Assembly (NCBI GenBank): GCA_036362985.1
Contig: JAYGXS010000001.1
Span: 20,888,589-20,952,588, forward strand
From: Ligula intestinalis
Lineage: Eukaryota > Platyhelminthes > Cestoda > Diphyllobothriidea > Diphyllobothriidae
DNA: 64,000 bases
Reading direction: 5' to 3'
In this document: positions 1 to 10,334 of the stretch, one piece after another
Position numbering within the stretch: the stretch's first letter is position 1
How the letters are laid out: the number at the start of each line of letters is the position of its first letter
Position numbers and translations under genes: made by a program
Notes under the pieces: generated by a model
Seen by the model: only the letters and a program-made list of their open reading frames with translations
The model's database searches: none
What the model was told of the DNA's origin: nothing

Positions 1-950
1 TTTGCCTCATACTCCTTCCGTGATTTGCGAACACTTGACCTTATTTCGTTTGACTTTCGGCGGAATACTTCGCAGTTTAAGGGTTGACCTGTTGCATGGT
101 TCCTTCAGAGTTTGTTCTTTCGGCATATCTGGGCTTTCAAATCTTGCGTTAACCTAATGGGCTGACTCGCATTTTGTATTAAGTTCAGCAGACAGTTGCG
201 ACGTATAACGTCGTATATCATTCATGAGAATGTTCCAATCGGCATCCGGACTACCGATAAGAATGCCATGCCAACTTAGTATCGATAGCTCATTTAATCG
301 CGGGAACTTTCGATGTCATTCATTAAACGAAACTTCCTTATTCTTCGTTTCCTTGGTGTATCAACCGTTTTCCCTCTGAAGCATGATATAGTCGCTCCTG
401 TCAAGCGGTGCGATTGACCTCAGTTCATCTGCGTCAGTTGAATCTGTTGAAAACGCGAGGTCTAGACAGTTCACCGTTAATGCCTCTTTTAGTTTTGCTG
501 TAAATATAACACTCTGTACAAGAAACAGGCTCACAATTAGCTTGAATAGTCTGGAGCTAAAGGAATCACGTTTACCTTTTACTGATAACTCGTCCCAGTT
601 GTTCAGAGGCGCGTTAAAATATCCAGCTATCAGAGCCTTTTCTTTGTGGGCCAGTTTTTTCATAAAGCCAAACATGACCTCGTCAACCTCTGAGTTTTCA
701 TTGGACAGTCTATAGCTAGTCAAGAAATGTAGAGTGAGTACACTTCATGTTTAAGCCGTAACGCTTTGCAGTCATGAGAGACACTGATGTTAAGTCCTGA
801 CGCAATGATGCCCCTCTTGACAAGCACTATTACTCCCCCTCATATTTTATGAAGCCGGCCCCGACGAAGAGTTTGGTACTCATTTCCTCGGCCTGTAACC
901 AGGTCTCTGTAATGGAGATAACATCCGGTTGTAGGTAGCATACGCATACT
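1..950 (-). mobile_element. LINE endonuclease remnant
   Basis: This is a decayed piece of a non-LTR retrotransposon ORF2, read on the minus strand and running off the left edge. The reading from about 935 down begins with PDVISITETWL, the classic apurinic-type endonuclease motif. After a frameshift it continues in an open stretch (723-361) with ALIAGYFNAPLNNW and then LDLAF and PLDRSDY, which match the usual GDFN..P..W, LDL and SDH motifs. At 60-1 a basic stretch (RSSVRKSRKEYEA) looks like the linker between endonuclease and reverse transcriptase. Several stops and frame changes make it a pseudogene. The clade is not certain; CR1/Jockey-type is most likely. Confidence 0.75.
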
Positions 951-1589
951 TAAAGCTCATATATCTTCTGAAAAAAACGTATTAAGAAAGCGGAGCTACG
1001 CCGGGGTACATTTTTGGGCGATTTGTGGGTCGAGGTAGCCGAAAATGTGGTGTGAATTAACTACTCAATGGTTTGAGTTTTAGCCTTGGGGTTTTTCATA
1101 AAATTCAGCTTTATTTGCTGTATCCAGAGGAATGACCTATGGTGGGCGGTGATTTCCTTATTCAATTTTAGACCACATATCTGTGTATCCTTTGCAGAAC
1201 ATCGATCTGTTTGAGACAATAATCACAGTTTTTTCTTGTAAATTGGACTTTCGTTCGTTAAAATGGATCGTTCTAAAGGTGGAATATTTGTAAATAATAG
1301 GGGGTTGGATAGCTTCGTGGAGTCATTGCACATGAAAATTTGCTTAGATGAAGAAACATTTGGTGGACTTCTCTGCGAATTTGCAGCAGACGGTTGGGTC
1401 TGTACTTTGTCACAAGTGCACGACTACCGTTATTGTGGAGCGGTGTAATGTGGGAGCAATTCCAGTTTCGAACGATATCTGCCATTAAAAGGATGACGGC
1501 CTGGTCAGCTTTCAGGCAATTTCAAAGAGATGTTTGCTCGAATATCATCCTGGGACTTTATATCCCTTCAAGCGTTTTAACTCTTTGAA
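951..1589. other. Unassigned sequence
   Basis: I see no coding exon, repeat or RNA that I can support here. The short open frames at 1263-1588 lack protein-like composition and overlap on both strands. Confidence 0.4.
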
Positions 1590-1850
1590 AAATGCTTCTT
1601 ATCCAAGCATATTATTTTCAATAGTTAACGTTCCTATGAGCTCATTATTCATATCCAAAGTTGCAAAATAGTTCAACCTTAACAATAGTGCATCATTCAA
1701 ATTTTAGCTTAAAATCAGCTATTGGGGTGAGCCAGTTGCAAACTGCTACCACTGATGTTATGTACTTCTTCGTATACCTTAAGTGCTTTGATGGGCAGGG
1801 GTTTGTATTGACGTATGCTCAAATGACATTCGGAAACACAGGGGTATTCT
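1590..1850 (-). repeat. LINE 3' tail, copy 1 (antisense)
   Basis: This stretch resembles the reverse complement of the 3' end of the LINE at 38.26-39.48 kb and also resembles 16.96-17.15 kb. Shared blocks include gagctcattattcat, accttaacaatagtgca and gagccagttgcaa followed by a diverged ctgctac.actga block. It is a non-coding 3' UTR remnant without recognisable reverse transcriptase. Confidence 0.6.
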
Positions 1851-2843
1851 GAAAGAGTAAAAATGCATCAGACGCCTCGTCATGCAAGGATATAAGATCC
1901 ACACGATCATAATCAACTGACACCCGATCGGGCTCCGGCATCGTGAAAAGAATAAGTTAGTTAGTAAGTTGCTTATTACAGGCCTAGTGAGAGTGAACTG
2001 CAGAAACGGAGAACTAGCTACAATATAAAACGGGATGATAAATGTACGATTGAATACGACCGCTATGAACTATGAAAGGGTATGTGTAACCGGGAAGGAA
2101 CGTACGAAAGTGCGAGGAGGTGTATAGTAATCTTACGGATAATAAAAAACGAGAAAAGATACCGAAAATAACGAAAAATGCAATGCACTGATACAAAAAT
2201 AGTTTAAAAGTTTGAACGGTACCAAAAGAAACGAAAGAGAACTATCGAAATTACAGTGGCGGGAACGAGATTTTGCACGGGGTAGTCCTGAAAAATTCAA
2301 GTTACGCGGGATAAGCCCACTAAAGCTCAGATGGTTCAGTCTGGGTCATTACCCTATAAGGTACGGTAATGTTCAAATTTCACTTTTCCCCATCAAGAGT
2401 GTTCATTTTTGAATAAATTTTTTTTCTGGTCACAGTATTTATAATCCTTTTCGCCATAATGTCCAATATCTCTAAGACGTCCACAGTTCTGAGCCTCAGA
2501 TGCCGCAAGAGCTAGCCTTCGGTATGAACATTTGATAATGGCGTAGTAGCCAGGAATGGCCATTCCAGTCTCCTTATTTTCGTCGGTAATGTAGTTCTGT
2601 TGTTATAGGTATATAATATAGACTTTCATATAGGAAAAGTATCATTTAAATGGACGTTCGGTCTCTGGAGGCTTCCTTTCTTGTTCCACTTTGAACTAGC
2701 GTGTTTGTCAGCAGGTTTGGAATGGCAATGATTTTAAATGCATCAGAAAATCTCTTGAACGTATTTGCGCGAAACTACGATTTCTCTTGTCAAGGTCACT
2801 GGGGTGTGCGTTGTATGCTTCTCAGTCCTATCTAACTTCAGGA
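1851..2843. other. Unassigned sequence
   Basis: No gene or repeat recognised. The last 40 bases (2803-2842) are pyrimidine-rich and end in ttcag just before the malate dehydrogenase fragment, which resembles a splice acceptor, but the coding sequence that follows is broken. Confidence 0.35.
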
Positions 2844-3217
2844 ATGCCGGGCGTTCTTAAAGTTATCATCGCCGGCGCTGCCGAACAAATTACATGCAAC
2901 CTCTCCAATATGATTGCCAATGGCAATATTTTGGCAAGGATCAAAAGGTTATTCTTCACCTACTTGACATTCCGGCAGCGGAGACTGTTTTGCTGGTTGG
3001 TGTTGTGATGGAACTTCAGGATTGCGCATTCAGTGTCCTCGAGGGTGTTATTATGACGACTGACATGAAGACCGCTTTTGCTGATATTGACGTTGCTCTT
3101 ATGGTCGGTGCCATGCCCCGCAAACAGGGCATGGAGTACAAGGACCTTCTGGCCACCAACGTGTCAATCTTCAAGACTCAAGGCGAAGCTCTTGATAAAT
3201 ATGCCAAGAAAACTGTT
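2844..3217 (+). pseudogene. Cytosolic malate dehydrogenase fragment
   Basis: The stretch encodes the N-terminal third of an NAD-dependent cytosolic malate dehydrogenase. It starts at an ATG (2844, [15 protein letters not shown]), passes through [10 protein letters not shown], and after a frameshift reads [37 protein letters not shown] and [16 protein letters not shown], ending at YAKKTV. The order and spacing fit the family. Three things show it is dead. One T is missing in the run near 2927. The nucleotide-binding motif GAAGQI is changed to GAAEQI. The coding sequence stops abruptly at 3217, where Gypsy-related sequence begins. There is no intron in the piece, so it may be a single large exon or a retrocopy fragment. 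Confidence 0.88.
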
Positions 3218-3591
3218 GATTAAAAGCAACTGGGGGTTTAGTGGTAGCAAAGATGCGCCGTGGGTCGAAAGCAGTCAGTCGACGTCATCGTCGAACTTCA
3301 CGCTGAAGGACGAGGCCTCGGATAACGCCTCCGTGGACAGGTGGCGGCAAATGAAGCGGGAACACTCTCTCGCTGCCGCGGAAAGCAAGTGGATTTTGGC
3401 CTAGAAATTTCACAGGTTGAAATTGTCTCCAAGTTTTAGAAGAGGCAAAGTGTCAGTAGAACATTGCCGTGTCTCCGACACCGACAGCAGAGTATGGCAC
3501 AACTCAGTTAAGTCAACGTTGGCAGGCAAGAGGGTGGAAGAGGATTTATGCTCATCACCGGACATCGCGTGTGACCGCAGCCACCAGTGTT
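3218..3591 (-). pseudogene. Gypsy gag start, inverted truncated copy
   Basis: On the minus strand an open frame starts MSGDEHKSSSTLLPANV at 3571 and continues through LLSVSETRQCSTDTLPLLK, then, after frame breaks, down to about 3220. It is a diverged copy of the gag start of the plus-strand Gypsy element at 4279-4625: nearly every segment aligns, including the last block rich in C and ending gttgct. The homology runs right up to the end of the malate dehydrogenase fragment. Just after its LTR a TGG (3586-3584) could begin a primer binding site, but I cannot match it to a tRNA. It belongs with the LTR at 3592-3891. Confidence 0.75.
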
Positions 3592-3891
3592 TGTAATGTG
3601 CAAGCAATCAGCAGGCAATCTCAAAGAGAGTTCCTTTAGGAAACAGTTAGTTTATTGAAATTGGGAGCGGACAGGAACGACGAAACACAAAAAGGGTGCG
3701 GGATAGCGGGCAGTCCGAACGAAAAAGGGGGACCGGGAAGAAGCCACAGCACTTTGCTGAGTCACCGCCGGGAGAAACTGAATTGGCCAATCAGGCCTCC
3801 TCCTCGGCACCTTCGTCCCCGGTTGGCTCTCGGTCAACAGATGCAGGGGGTGAGCTCAGGGAGAGGATCTTAAATCGTAATATTCATTGCA
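3592..3891 (-). repeat. Gypsy LTR, inverted copy
   Basis: A 300-bp LTR lies on the minus strand and is the reverse complement of the LTR at 10027-10334. Its 3' end is ATTACA (plus-strand tgtaat at 3592) and its 5' end is a decayed TGCAATG at 3891. The body shares the gctgagtc / cagcactttgctgagtc block and the AATAAA region (caataaactaactgtttcct on the minus strand). It acts as the 5' LTR of the gag fragment at 3218-3591. Confidence 0.8.
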
Positions 3892-4269
3892 GTGGTTTTA
3901 GTTGTTTTTTATTTGTGTTAATTCGTCGACACGAGATTGCGTGTCAGCACAGTAACAATTATAGTTACTCACAGAGCGCACAAATTAAACCTATTTATGT
4001 CTCGTTTCTATAGAATATATGCTATGGATCCGACAATGTGCTCAATTTCTTCGAGGTTACGAGCCGTTGAGTCCCTGTCAACCTCGGTAAGGTCTCCATA
4101 ATGCTACCATGCAGACCGCGAATAGGCTTCTGCTTGGCTTTCCTGCCTGTGTGCAGTACTTCATAGAGAAAGGCAACTGCCTTGTATGTATGGGATCCTA
4201 CAGTGCATGTTGTGCGTTTTAGAATTCAGAGCACTGTTCGCAAATGCAAAGGACTAGTAAGTAGCTTGT
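3892..4269. other. Spacer between inverted Gypsy pieces
   Basis: No LTR or gene is recognised in this 380-bp spacer. The plus-strand Gypsy copy begins at about 4270 without the 5' LTR that should precede it. Confidence 0.4.
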
Positions 4270-4278
4270 TAAGGCACG

Positions 4279-4990
4279 ATGACCGGAAATGAGCGTGAAT
4301 CCTCTTCCACCCCCTTACCTGCCAACGTTGGCTTGACTGAGTTATGCCAGACTCGGCTGTCAGTATTGGAGACACGGCAGTGTACCACAGACACCTTGCC
4401 CCTTTTAAAACCGGGAGATAATTTTGACCTGTGGCATTCCCAGACCAAGGTCCATTTGCCCTCCGTGGCAGCGAAAGATCGTTCCCGTTACATCTATCGC
4501 CCCTATCCATGGAGGCATTATCCAAGGCTTCTTCGTTCGGCGTGAAGTTCGACGATGACGTCGACTCACTGCTTTCGTCCCTCCGGCGCATCTTTGCTAC
4601 CCCTACACCCCCGGTTGCTGCTTATTGACAGTTTTCGTCTCTTTTGTAGCTTCCGAGTGAGAGCGCGCGTGACTGTTTGAGCTGTATTCGTCCTATGGTC
4701 TTTGCTACATTCTCAATTTGTCCCTCTTCTGTTACGGACGGAATTCTTGTCGCACACTTTCGCGCTGGCATTTTTGACGACCACCTGCGGCGTAATCTGA
4801 TCAAGAGACAATCCCTGGCCTCCTAGGAAGTTTTGTTTCTGGTCCAGGACTACGAGAATCGTTATGGCCCTTCGCTTACCTCACCCTGCTTCGCGGCTTT
4901 CCTTGTCCAGCGTTCAGAGGCTCGTTCGGTGCCGAATAAGTCAGAAGCAACACAAACCTAGCGGAATTTCATTCGCCCACCCCGGGATCG
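4279..4990 (+). pseudogene. Gypsy gag remnant
   Basis: The frame starts MTGNERESSSTPLPANV and runs to LLKPGDNFDLWHSQTKV. It then changes frame into MEALSKASSFGVKFDD and SLLSSLRRIFATPTPPVAAY, a capsid-like pattern. A further frame gives GILVAHFRAGIFDDHLRR and LVQDYENRYG, the usual end of the capsid before the nucleocapsid. No intact zinc knuckle is visible. At least three frame breaks and a TAG in this region show it is inactive. Confidence 0.7.
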
Positions 4991-5030
4991 TCAGACTTCG
5001 GTAGCCCAAATTTCAAGTGAGTCCCTGTCC

Positions 5031-5417
5031 GTGCCCTCTTTTTCATCCAATACTGATTTTGCTGCTCCTAATATTGATGTATTGGTTGCTGACATGTGGG
5101 TGACTTTTCTTGTCGACACCGGAGCAGCTTGCTCTTTACTTAACCCCAAGGGCTTCTCCCGTTCATGGCATCGTAAAGCTGAGGTCCCCCACCGACGTCA
5201 TCGTATCGTGGCTGCCAATGGCATGCCTCTTTTCTTCTCGTCTTTAATCGGCGTACCTCTCCTTCTTGGTGCCTCCGAATTTCGCCATCATTTTTATGTT
5301 TGTGCGGATATTCAGTGGCAGGGCATTCTAGGGGCCGATTTTCTCTACGCTCATGGGTTTTGCATCGACTTCGCTATCTGTCAGCTCAGGTCTACTACAA
5401 CCACGGTTCCCTTTTAA
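5031..5417 (+). pseudogene. Gypsy aspartic protease
   Basis: This 128-residue open frame is a retropepsin. Its catalytic motif is FLVDTGAACSLL (residues about 29-40) and the second conserved motif is GILGADFLYAHG, followed by the hydrophobic IDF. In the intact element it would cleave the polyprotein. It sits between gag and reverse transcriptase, as expected, in the longest undisturbed segment of the pol region. Confidence 0.85.
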
Positions 5418-5689
5418 TTCCCTAATACCTCAGTGCAACAGCCCGGGCGTATGTCAGCATGTTGTACTCTTCCCCAGCCGTCCGATCTGGAGCGTCTTGT
5501 CCCTGATCCCCCCGATTTCTCTTGAGAGCAGGTTGCTTCTGTGCGTGACCTTATCCGTCGCAAATTATCTGATCTTGCATGGGATGGGGAACCCTTGGGT
5601 ATAACCACTATCCTGCAATACACCATCGACACGGATTCGGTCAGGTTATTTCATCAACTCCTCGCCCAGTACCGGTCCATTTCTAGAAG

Positions 5690-6226
5690 CAATTAGAGGA
5701 GGCCATTAAGAATATGTTGGCCAAACACGTAATTCGTCCATTGTCTTCCCCTTGGGCCTCTCCTATTGTTCTGGTTAAGAAGAAGAATGGCTTATTAAGA
5801 CTTTGGGGTGACTACCGCAAGCTGAACGCCGTCATGGTGAAAGTCCTTCCCGCTCCCTCGTATTGATAGTACTTTGGAGGTGCTGGCCGGGGCTGCCTGT
5901 TTCTCGACGCTGGATTTACAGTCTGGTTACTGGCAGGTGGAAATGGCGCCCGAAAATCGGCCAAAGACTGCCTTTGCCATTCAATCGGGCTTATATGAGT
6001 TCGAGACTATGCCCTTTAGGTTGGTGAACGTGCCTGTGACTTTTTAACGCCTGATTGTGTCGGTCTTATGAGATTTATGCCCCTCCGCGTGTCTTGTATA
6101 CCTGGATGATGTCATTGTCCATGGGTGCACGCTGAAGTCCCATCTTCCCAATCTCCAGACCACTTTTGATCGTTTCCAGACCGTTGTAAATGTTGCTTCT
6201 TGAAGAGCTTGATTCTCTTCGTGGAT
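5690..6226 (+). pseudogene. Gypsy reverse transcriptase N-terminal part
   Basis: The reading contains MLAKHVIRPLSSPWASPIV, VKKKNGLLRLWGDYRKLN, FSTLDLQSGYWQVEM and KTAFAIQSGLYEFETMPF, which are RT blocks 1 to 4. A frameshift then leads to YLDDVIVHG, the catalytic YxDD box (about 6092-6118). It stops at about 6226 in an FxxH segment where the antisense LINE begins. Frameshifts occur near 5850 and 6050, and stops are present. Confidence 0.88.
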
Positions 6227-7181
6227 CATATTGTTGGTTGGTTGGTAGCTCTTGTTAGATCAGAGGTCCCCGCCTGAGTCCAAACTGGGGGCAGTTGGGA
6301 GACGGAGAAAAGCCGCGACCTCAGCCGGCTTGAGTCAAAGGTCCTCGGGGGTGAGTTGGGTGCCTGGCCAGGAACTACAAATGAAGAGATGACGACAGTC
6401 ATGCGGCGAGACGTCGCAGTCGGGACAGCTGTCGGGTACGGATGGGTCAAGCCGGTGTTGGTACTGGCAAAGGAGCATGCAGTAGCCGCTGCGTAGCTGC
6501 GCCAGGGTACAGCGAGTCCTCTTTGGGAGTTGTCGTTCCGAGGCAGCAATCGGCGGTGGATAGCCACCCAGAAAGACCGGGGCATGGTAGCTGGATTTAG
6601 CGTCCACAATGGTTCTCTGGTGAAGGCGCTAGTAGCCTGTCCTGATGGCGGAGCCGTCAGCGTGTAGATCTGAAAGAGACTTGGCAACAGCTGCCGTGTA
6701 GAAAGATCGGATAAACGAATGTTACGGCTAGGCTCAGGAGCGTTGCAGCGATGGTGGTTCGGCTGGCCAGGTTGTGAACAGGTCCACCAGAACTGCTGGC
6801 CTAGGAGTTTGTTGTGCGGGGCGACCAGCAGGACAGAAATCTCCGCATGAAGGTGATCGATGGACGACATTGTATAGCAGCCCGTGATTGTGCGTAGGGC
6901 ACCGTTCTGTGCTGACTGGAAGCGGCGGAGGCTGGAGGAGCTGATTTTGGGGGACCGGAATGGTGCCGCATAGGTGAGATGCGGCTTGGCCAGCGCTTTG
7001 AATGTGGTTGTCAGCGTCTCTTTCGAGCAGCCCCAGGATGTGTCCGCGAGCGCCTTGGGGACTTTTGTACATCGGCTCACTTTGCTTTTTACTTCCTTTG
7101 CATGGTCCGCGAAAGTGAAGAGCGGATCTAAACGGACGCCAAGTAACTTGAACTTACGGACCAGCGGCAAAGCCTCGCCGT

Positions 7182-7230
<49 letters not shown>

Positions 7231-8200
7231 NNNNNNNNNNTGATGATGATGATGATAGCCGGGCGACGATTGAACTCCTTCCGGGTCCAGCGTAAAGGCA
7301 GTGACGGACTACTTGGCTGTCGAGATCGTCAACCCGCACTGAGTTAAGAAGTCTACAACACCAGGCATGGATTCCGAGAGGACCTGTGCAGCCTAATCGA
7401 TGTGATGATGCTGGCAAAAGAAGGTGAAATCATCCGCGTATGATACCACTTTGGCGGGTGCCAGAGGGAGTGGAAGTTCCCGCATTTAAATGTTGAACAG
7501 CGTCGGGCTGAGCACAGAGCCTTGAGGAACACTGCATTTCTGTTTACGGGGCTTGGAGAGAGTGCCGCGGAAAAGTACCGATCGTGGCGGCCAGTCGGGA
7601 CGTTCAGGGAGACCAAGTCCTGCGGGAGCTGATCGTGGCAGACGCAGTCAAAGGCTCGTGGCAGGCAATTGAGGCTACCACGGTCCGCGAAGCGGGCTTC
7701 TGTTGATTGAAGCCCTCGAGGATTGTGTCGGTGAGCTCTAAAAGTGCCGTTGTTGTGCCACGACCAAGCCTAAAACCATGTTGGTGGCTAGACAGATCCG
7801 CTGCACACGTCAGAATTGGGTGGATAAGTCCTTCCAGAGCCTTCGCTAATGAACTGAGGAGGGCGATTTGGCGGTAGGAGGTCGCTAGATTGGGGTCCTT
7901 GCTAGCTTTGACCAGTGGGATGATGATGGACTGGTGCCAGATGATTGAGTTGGCCAGCGAAAGATTGAAAATAGCAGCCAGGTAGGCAGCCACCTTAGGG
8001 CCGATGTGGCGCAAATGGCTAGGTGCCAGGCCATCTGGTCCTATGGCTTTCGAGACTTTCATTTTCTTGACGGTGGTGAGGATAGCATCGGCCGAGAAGG
8101 ACATGTCCGGGGGCGGGGCCTTATGGAGAAGGTGAAGAAGGGAGCGCTGGCTTTTGGGATTGGGCGCTAAGTGGGGCGAGAACCGTTTTTTCATCTCTAA
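6226..8200 (-). mobile_element. Jockey/I-like LINE inserted in Gypsy pol
   Basis: A non-LTR element lies antisense inside the Gypsy element. On the minus strand, 8212-7604 gives RT fingers with KAIGPDGLAPSHLRHIGPK, SYRQIALLSSLAKALE and HQHGFRLGRGTTTALL. A frameshift leads to QGSVLSPTLFN and YADDFTFF at about 7510-7420. An (ATC)n run with the N gap sits inside the frame at 7184-7256. The C-terminal part (7170-6226) has KLLGVRLDPLFTFADHA and AKPHLTYAAP. In another frame, 6607-6335, it has RTRCTLAQLRSGYC and CPDC..SPHDCRHLF, the cysteine/histidine tail domain typical of this group. The 3' end carries CCAACCAACCAAC. No target-site duplication is visible, because Gypsy sequence is missing at the site. 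Confidence 0.85.
7184..7256. repeat. (GAT)n microsatellite with assembly gap
   Basis: At least 15 perfect ATG/GAT units flank ten N at 7231-7240. On the minus strand the units read ATC within the LINE ORF just before INGEALPLVRKFK, so the repeat appears to be an in-frame expansion inside the transposon. True length is unknown. Confidence 0.95.
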
Positions 8201-8445
8201 GGCCGAAAGCAATTATCATACTACTCGGAAAGAACTTCTTGCCGTCCTGACTTTCGTTAAGAAGTTCCACCGCTATCTCGCCGGCAAACCGTTCATAATA
8301 CGCACAGACAATCAGGCGCTGCGCTGATTAGAGAACTTCAAGGACTCAACTGGCAAACTCGCTCGGTGGCAGGCAGACTACTCGGAGTACTCCTTCATGG
8401 TCTTGTATAGCGCCGGCTAGAAACACCGAAACGTAGACGCCTTGT
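8190..8445 (+). pseudogene. Gypsy RNase H remnant
   Basis: Downstream of the LINE the Gypsy frame resumes with SNYHTTRKELLAVLTFVKK, the conserved TxxELLA region, then FIIRTDNQALR and KLARWQADYSEY and, after a stop, NVDALSRR. These are the second half of a Gypsy RNase H. The first half, and the end of the RT, are missing. Confidence 0.82.
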
Positions 8446-9445
8446 CCCGTCGGACACAACCGCCATCGCCGCCAGACGTCCCAGTGGCTGCCATTGCGAT
8501 TGGCAATTCGGATCGCTCACAGTGGGCTTTAGTCCAGGCCGCAGACCCATATATATCCTTGATCTATAATCGGCTTCGAAATGGTGCTTCGAAACCGTCA
8601 AGTGAGGAAATGAGGGGCTCCAGTTGGGAAACTCGCTGCCTTTGGTCAGCATGGAATAGCCTTCGTTTCTGTGACGACGTTCTTCATCTCCAATATTCCG
8701 ATACTGACGCCGGCCAGGCTCGCACTGACGTTGCCGCACGAAAAGTTTTTGGTGTCTGAATCAACGCCGGATCATTCAGGATATCTGTGACACCTGTCCC
8801 ATATGCACGGAGGTCAAAAATCCTAACCCATCCTATCTTGCACCACTTTAGCCCATTCATGCAGGCTATCCTAATGAGATTGTTGGCGTGGACCTGCTGG
8901 GCCCTGTGTCCCCTGCTGAGCAAGGAAACCGCTACATTCTTGTGCTAGTCGACTTTTTAACTAAGTGGTTCGCAGCAGTGCCCATCCCCAAGGCCGACGC
9001 TGATGTAGTTGTGAGCGCAATCCTTAATGAGTGGATCTGCCGTCATGGCGTTCCCGAGCAACTTTATTCAGATCGGGGTGCTCAATTTTAATCTCGTTTA
9101 ATGGAAGAGCTTTTTAATCTACTTCACATTCGAAAATCTCGGTCTACTCCTTGGCATCCTCAGGGTAATGGACAGGTGGAGCGTTCAAACCGCACACTTA
9201 AAGTGTTAATACAGTCCTTTGTGAACAGCTCCCCTCGTAAAACTTGGGATGTTGCTTTACCGCAGTGCCTGCTCTTGTACCGGTCTGCCACCCACTCGTC
9301 CACGGGTCATACCCTCTTTGCTGTAATGTACGGTCGCGAAGTATGTCTACCACTGGATTCAAGTATTCCCCTTCCACTCCCGTCGCGTGTACGGCCCAAT
9401 TATTTTTTTGCGGAAATTGCGCGACAACCTACATCATGCCCATGA
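8446..9445 (+). pseudogene. Gypsy integrase remnant
   Basis: After a degenerate zinc-binding region (ICDTCPICTEVKNP in a shifted frame, near 8780-8830) the catalytic core reads EIVGVDLLGPV, then LYSDRGAQF and HPQGNGQVERSNRTL. This supplies the D, D, E triad in the correct order and spacing. The frame is broken by a stop at 9091 within the second motif and by frameshifts upstream. In an intact element this enzyme inserts the cDNA into the genome. Confidence 0.88.
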
Positions 9446-10010
9446 GCTCGCCCATTTGCCTTTCCATGGCCCACCAGCGTCAAAAGGTTTACTACGATCG
9501 TCGGCCGCATGTTGCTTCTTACCAGCCTAATGGCAAGGTTTTCTGGTACCAGGATCGGCTGCCCAGCGGATCGAATGACAAGTTCGCGTCCCACTGGATC
9601 GGCCCCTTCGATGTGGTTGAAGTCCCCTCGGAGGCCCTCTGTATGCTCTGTACGTCGGACGATCCCAACGGCCCCACCTTTGCTGCACATTTCAACAAAC
9701 TTAGGCCATATGTTTCGGACGATGTTCCCGGTAGGTTCTTCGCCACCGACTTACCTGTTTTTCCCCCTTCCGAGTCATCAGACCCCTCCATTGACCATTC
9801 TCCTCTCGCTATCCTTCCCGTTGTTCCTCCGTCGCCGACCCCAACTTCACCTTCAGATTCCCTCTCCGATTTCCCTGATCCGTCTTCGTTGATTGCTTCT
9901 TCGTCTTTTCTGGTATCCCGTACGGTCAAAATACCCCCAGACGGTGGTCGTGGCATTCCGCTCGACGCCGCAGTTTCTGAACATCTTACCGATGGGACAT
10001 CGGTCCTATG
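9446..10010 (+). pseudogene. Gypsy integrase C-terminal tail
   Basis: The open frame ending at 10062 contains RQKVYYDRRPH, VFWYQDRLP and SHWIGPFDVVEV, the SH3-like C-terminal domain that follows Gypsy integrases. A proline/serine-rich tail (DPSIDHSPLAILPVVPP) follows. It runs into the polypurine tract, as usual for the end of pol. Confidence 0.75.
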
Positions 10011-10026
10011 GGGGGGGGGGGGGCAG
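10011..10026 (+). other. Gypsy polypurine tract
   Basis: A run of G ending in cag lies directly against the first TG of the LTR. This is the expected position of the plus-strand primer of an LTR retrotransposon. Confidence 0.8.
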
Positions 10027-10334
10027 TGTAATGGATATTACTTTTTAGCATCCTCTTCCTGAACTCACCCTCCTGTATGCGATTGTCCTTGTAGAGACCA
10101 AGGAACAAACCGTGGACGAAGGTACCGAGGGCGAGATCTAATTGGCCAATTCAGTTTCTCCCGGCTGACTCAGCAAAGTGCTGTGGCTTCTTCACGGTGT
10201 TCCCCCCTTTTCGTTCGGAGTTCGTGCTACCCCGCACCCTGTTTGTGTTTCATTGTTCCTGTTCGCTTCCAGTCCCAATAAACAAACTGTTTCCTAAGGG
10301 AACTCTTTTTGAGATTGACTGCATGCACACTACA
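10027..10334 (+). repeat. Gypsy 3' LTR
   Basis: The 308-bp LTR begins TGTAATGG and ends ACTACA, a slightly decayed match to the ATTACA end of the inverted copy at 3592. It contains AATAAA at 10277-10282 as polyadenylation signal. It is a diverged reverse complement of 3592-3891. Confidence 0.85.

Larger units (their letters stand above)
4270..10334 (+). mobile_element. Ty3/Gypsy LTR retrotransposon (decayed)
   Basis: The domain order gag, aspartic protease, reverse transcriptase, RNase H, integrase, polypurine tract and LTR defines a Ty3/Gypsy (Metaviridae-type) element. The 5' LTR is absent and the element starts at the gag ATG region. It is interrupted by an antisense Jockey-like LINE at about 6229-8190, and part of RT/RNase H is missing at that site. 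Multiple stops and frameshifts in each domain mean it cannot be autonomous. An inverted partial relative lies 380 bp upstream (3218-3891). Similar elements in flatworms belong to groups such as CsRn1; I cannot assign the lineage from sequence alone. Confidence 0.9.

Noticed and set aside
2844..3217. Functional malate dehydrogenase exon
   Set aside because: Frameshift, mutated dinucleotide-binding glycine and abrupt fusion to Gypsy sequence.
6974..7243. Open frame ending in a long poly-methionine run
   Set aside because: It is the plus-strand reading of the (ATG)n repeat next to the N gap; the real coding strand is the antisense LINE.
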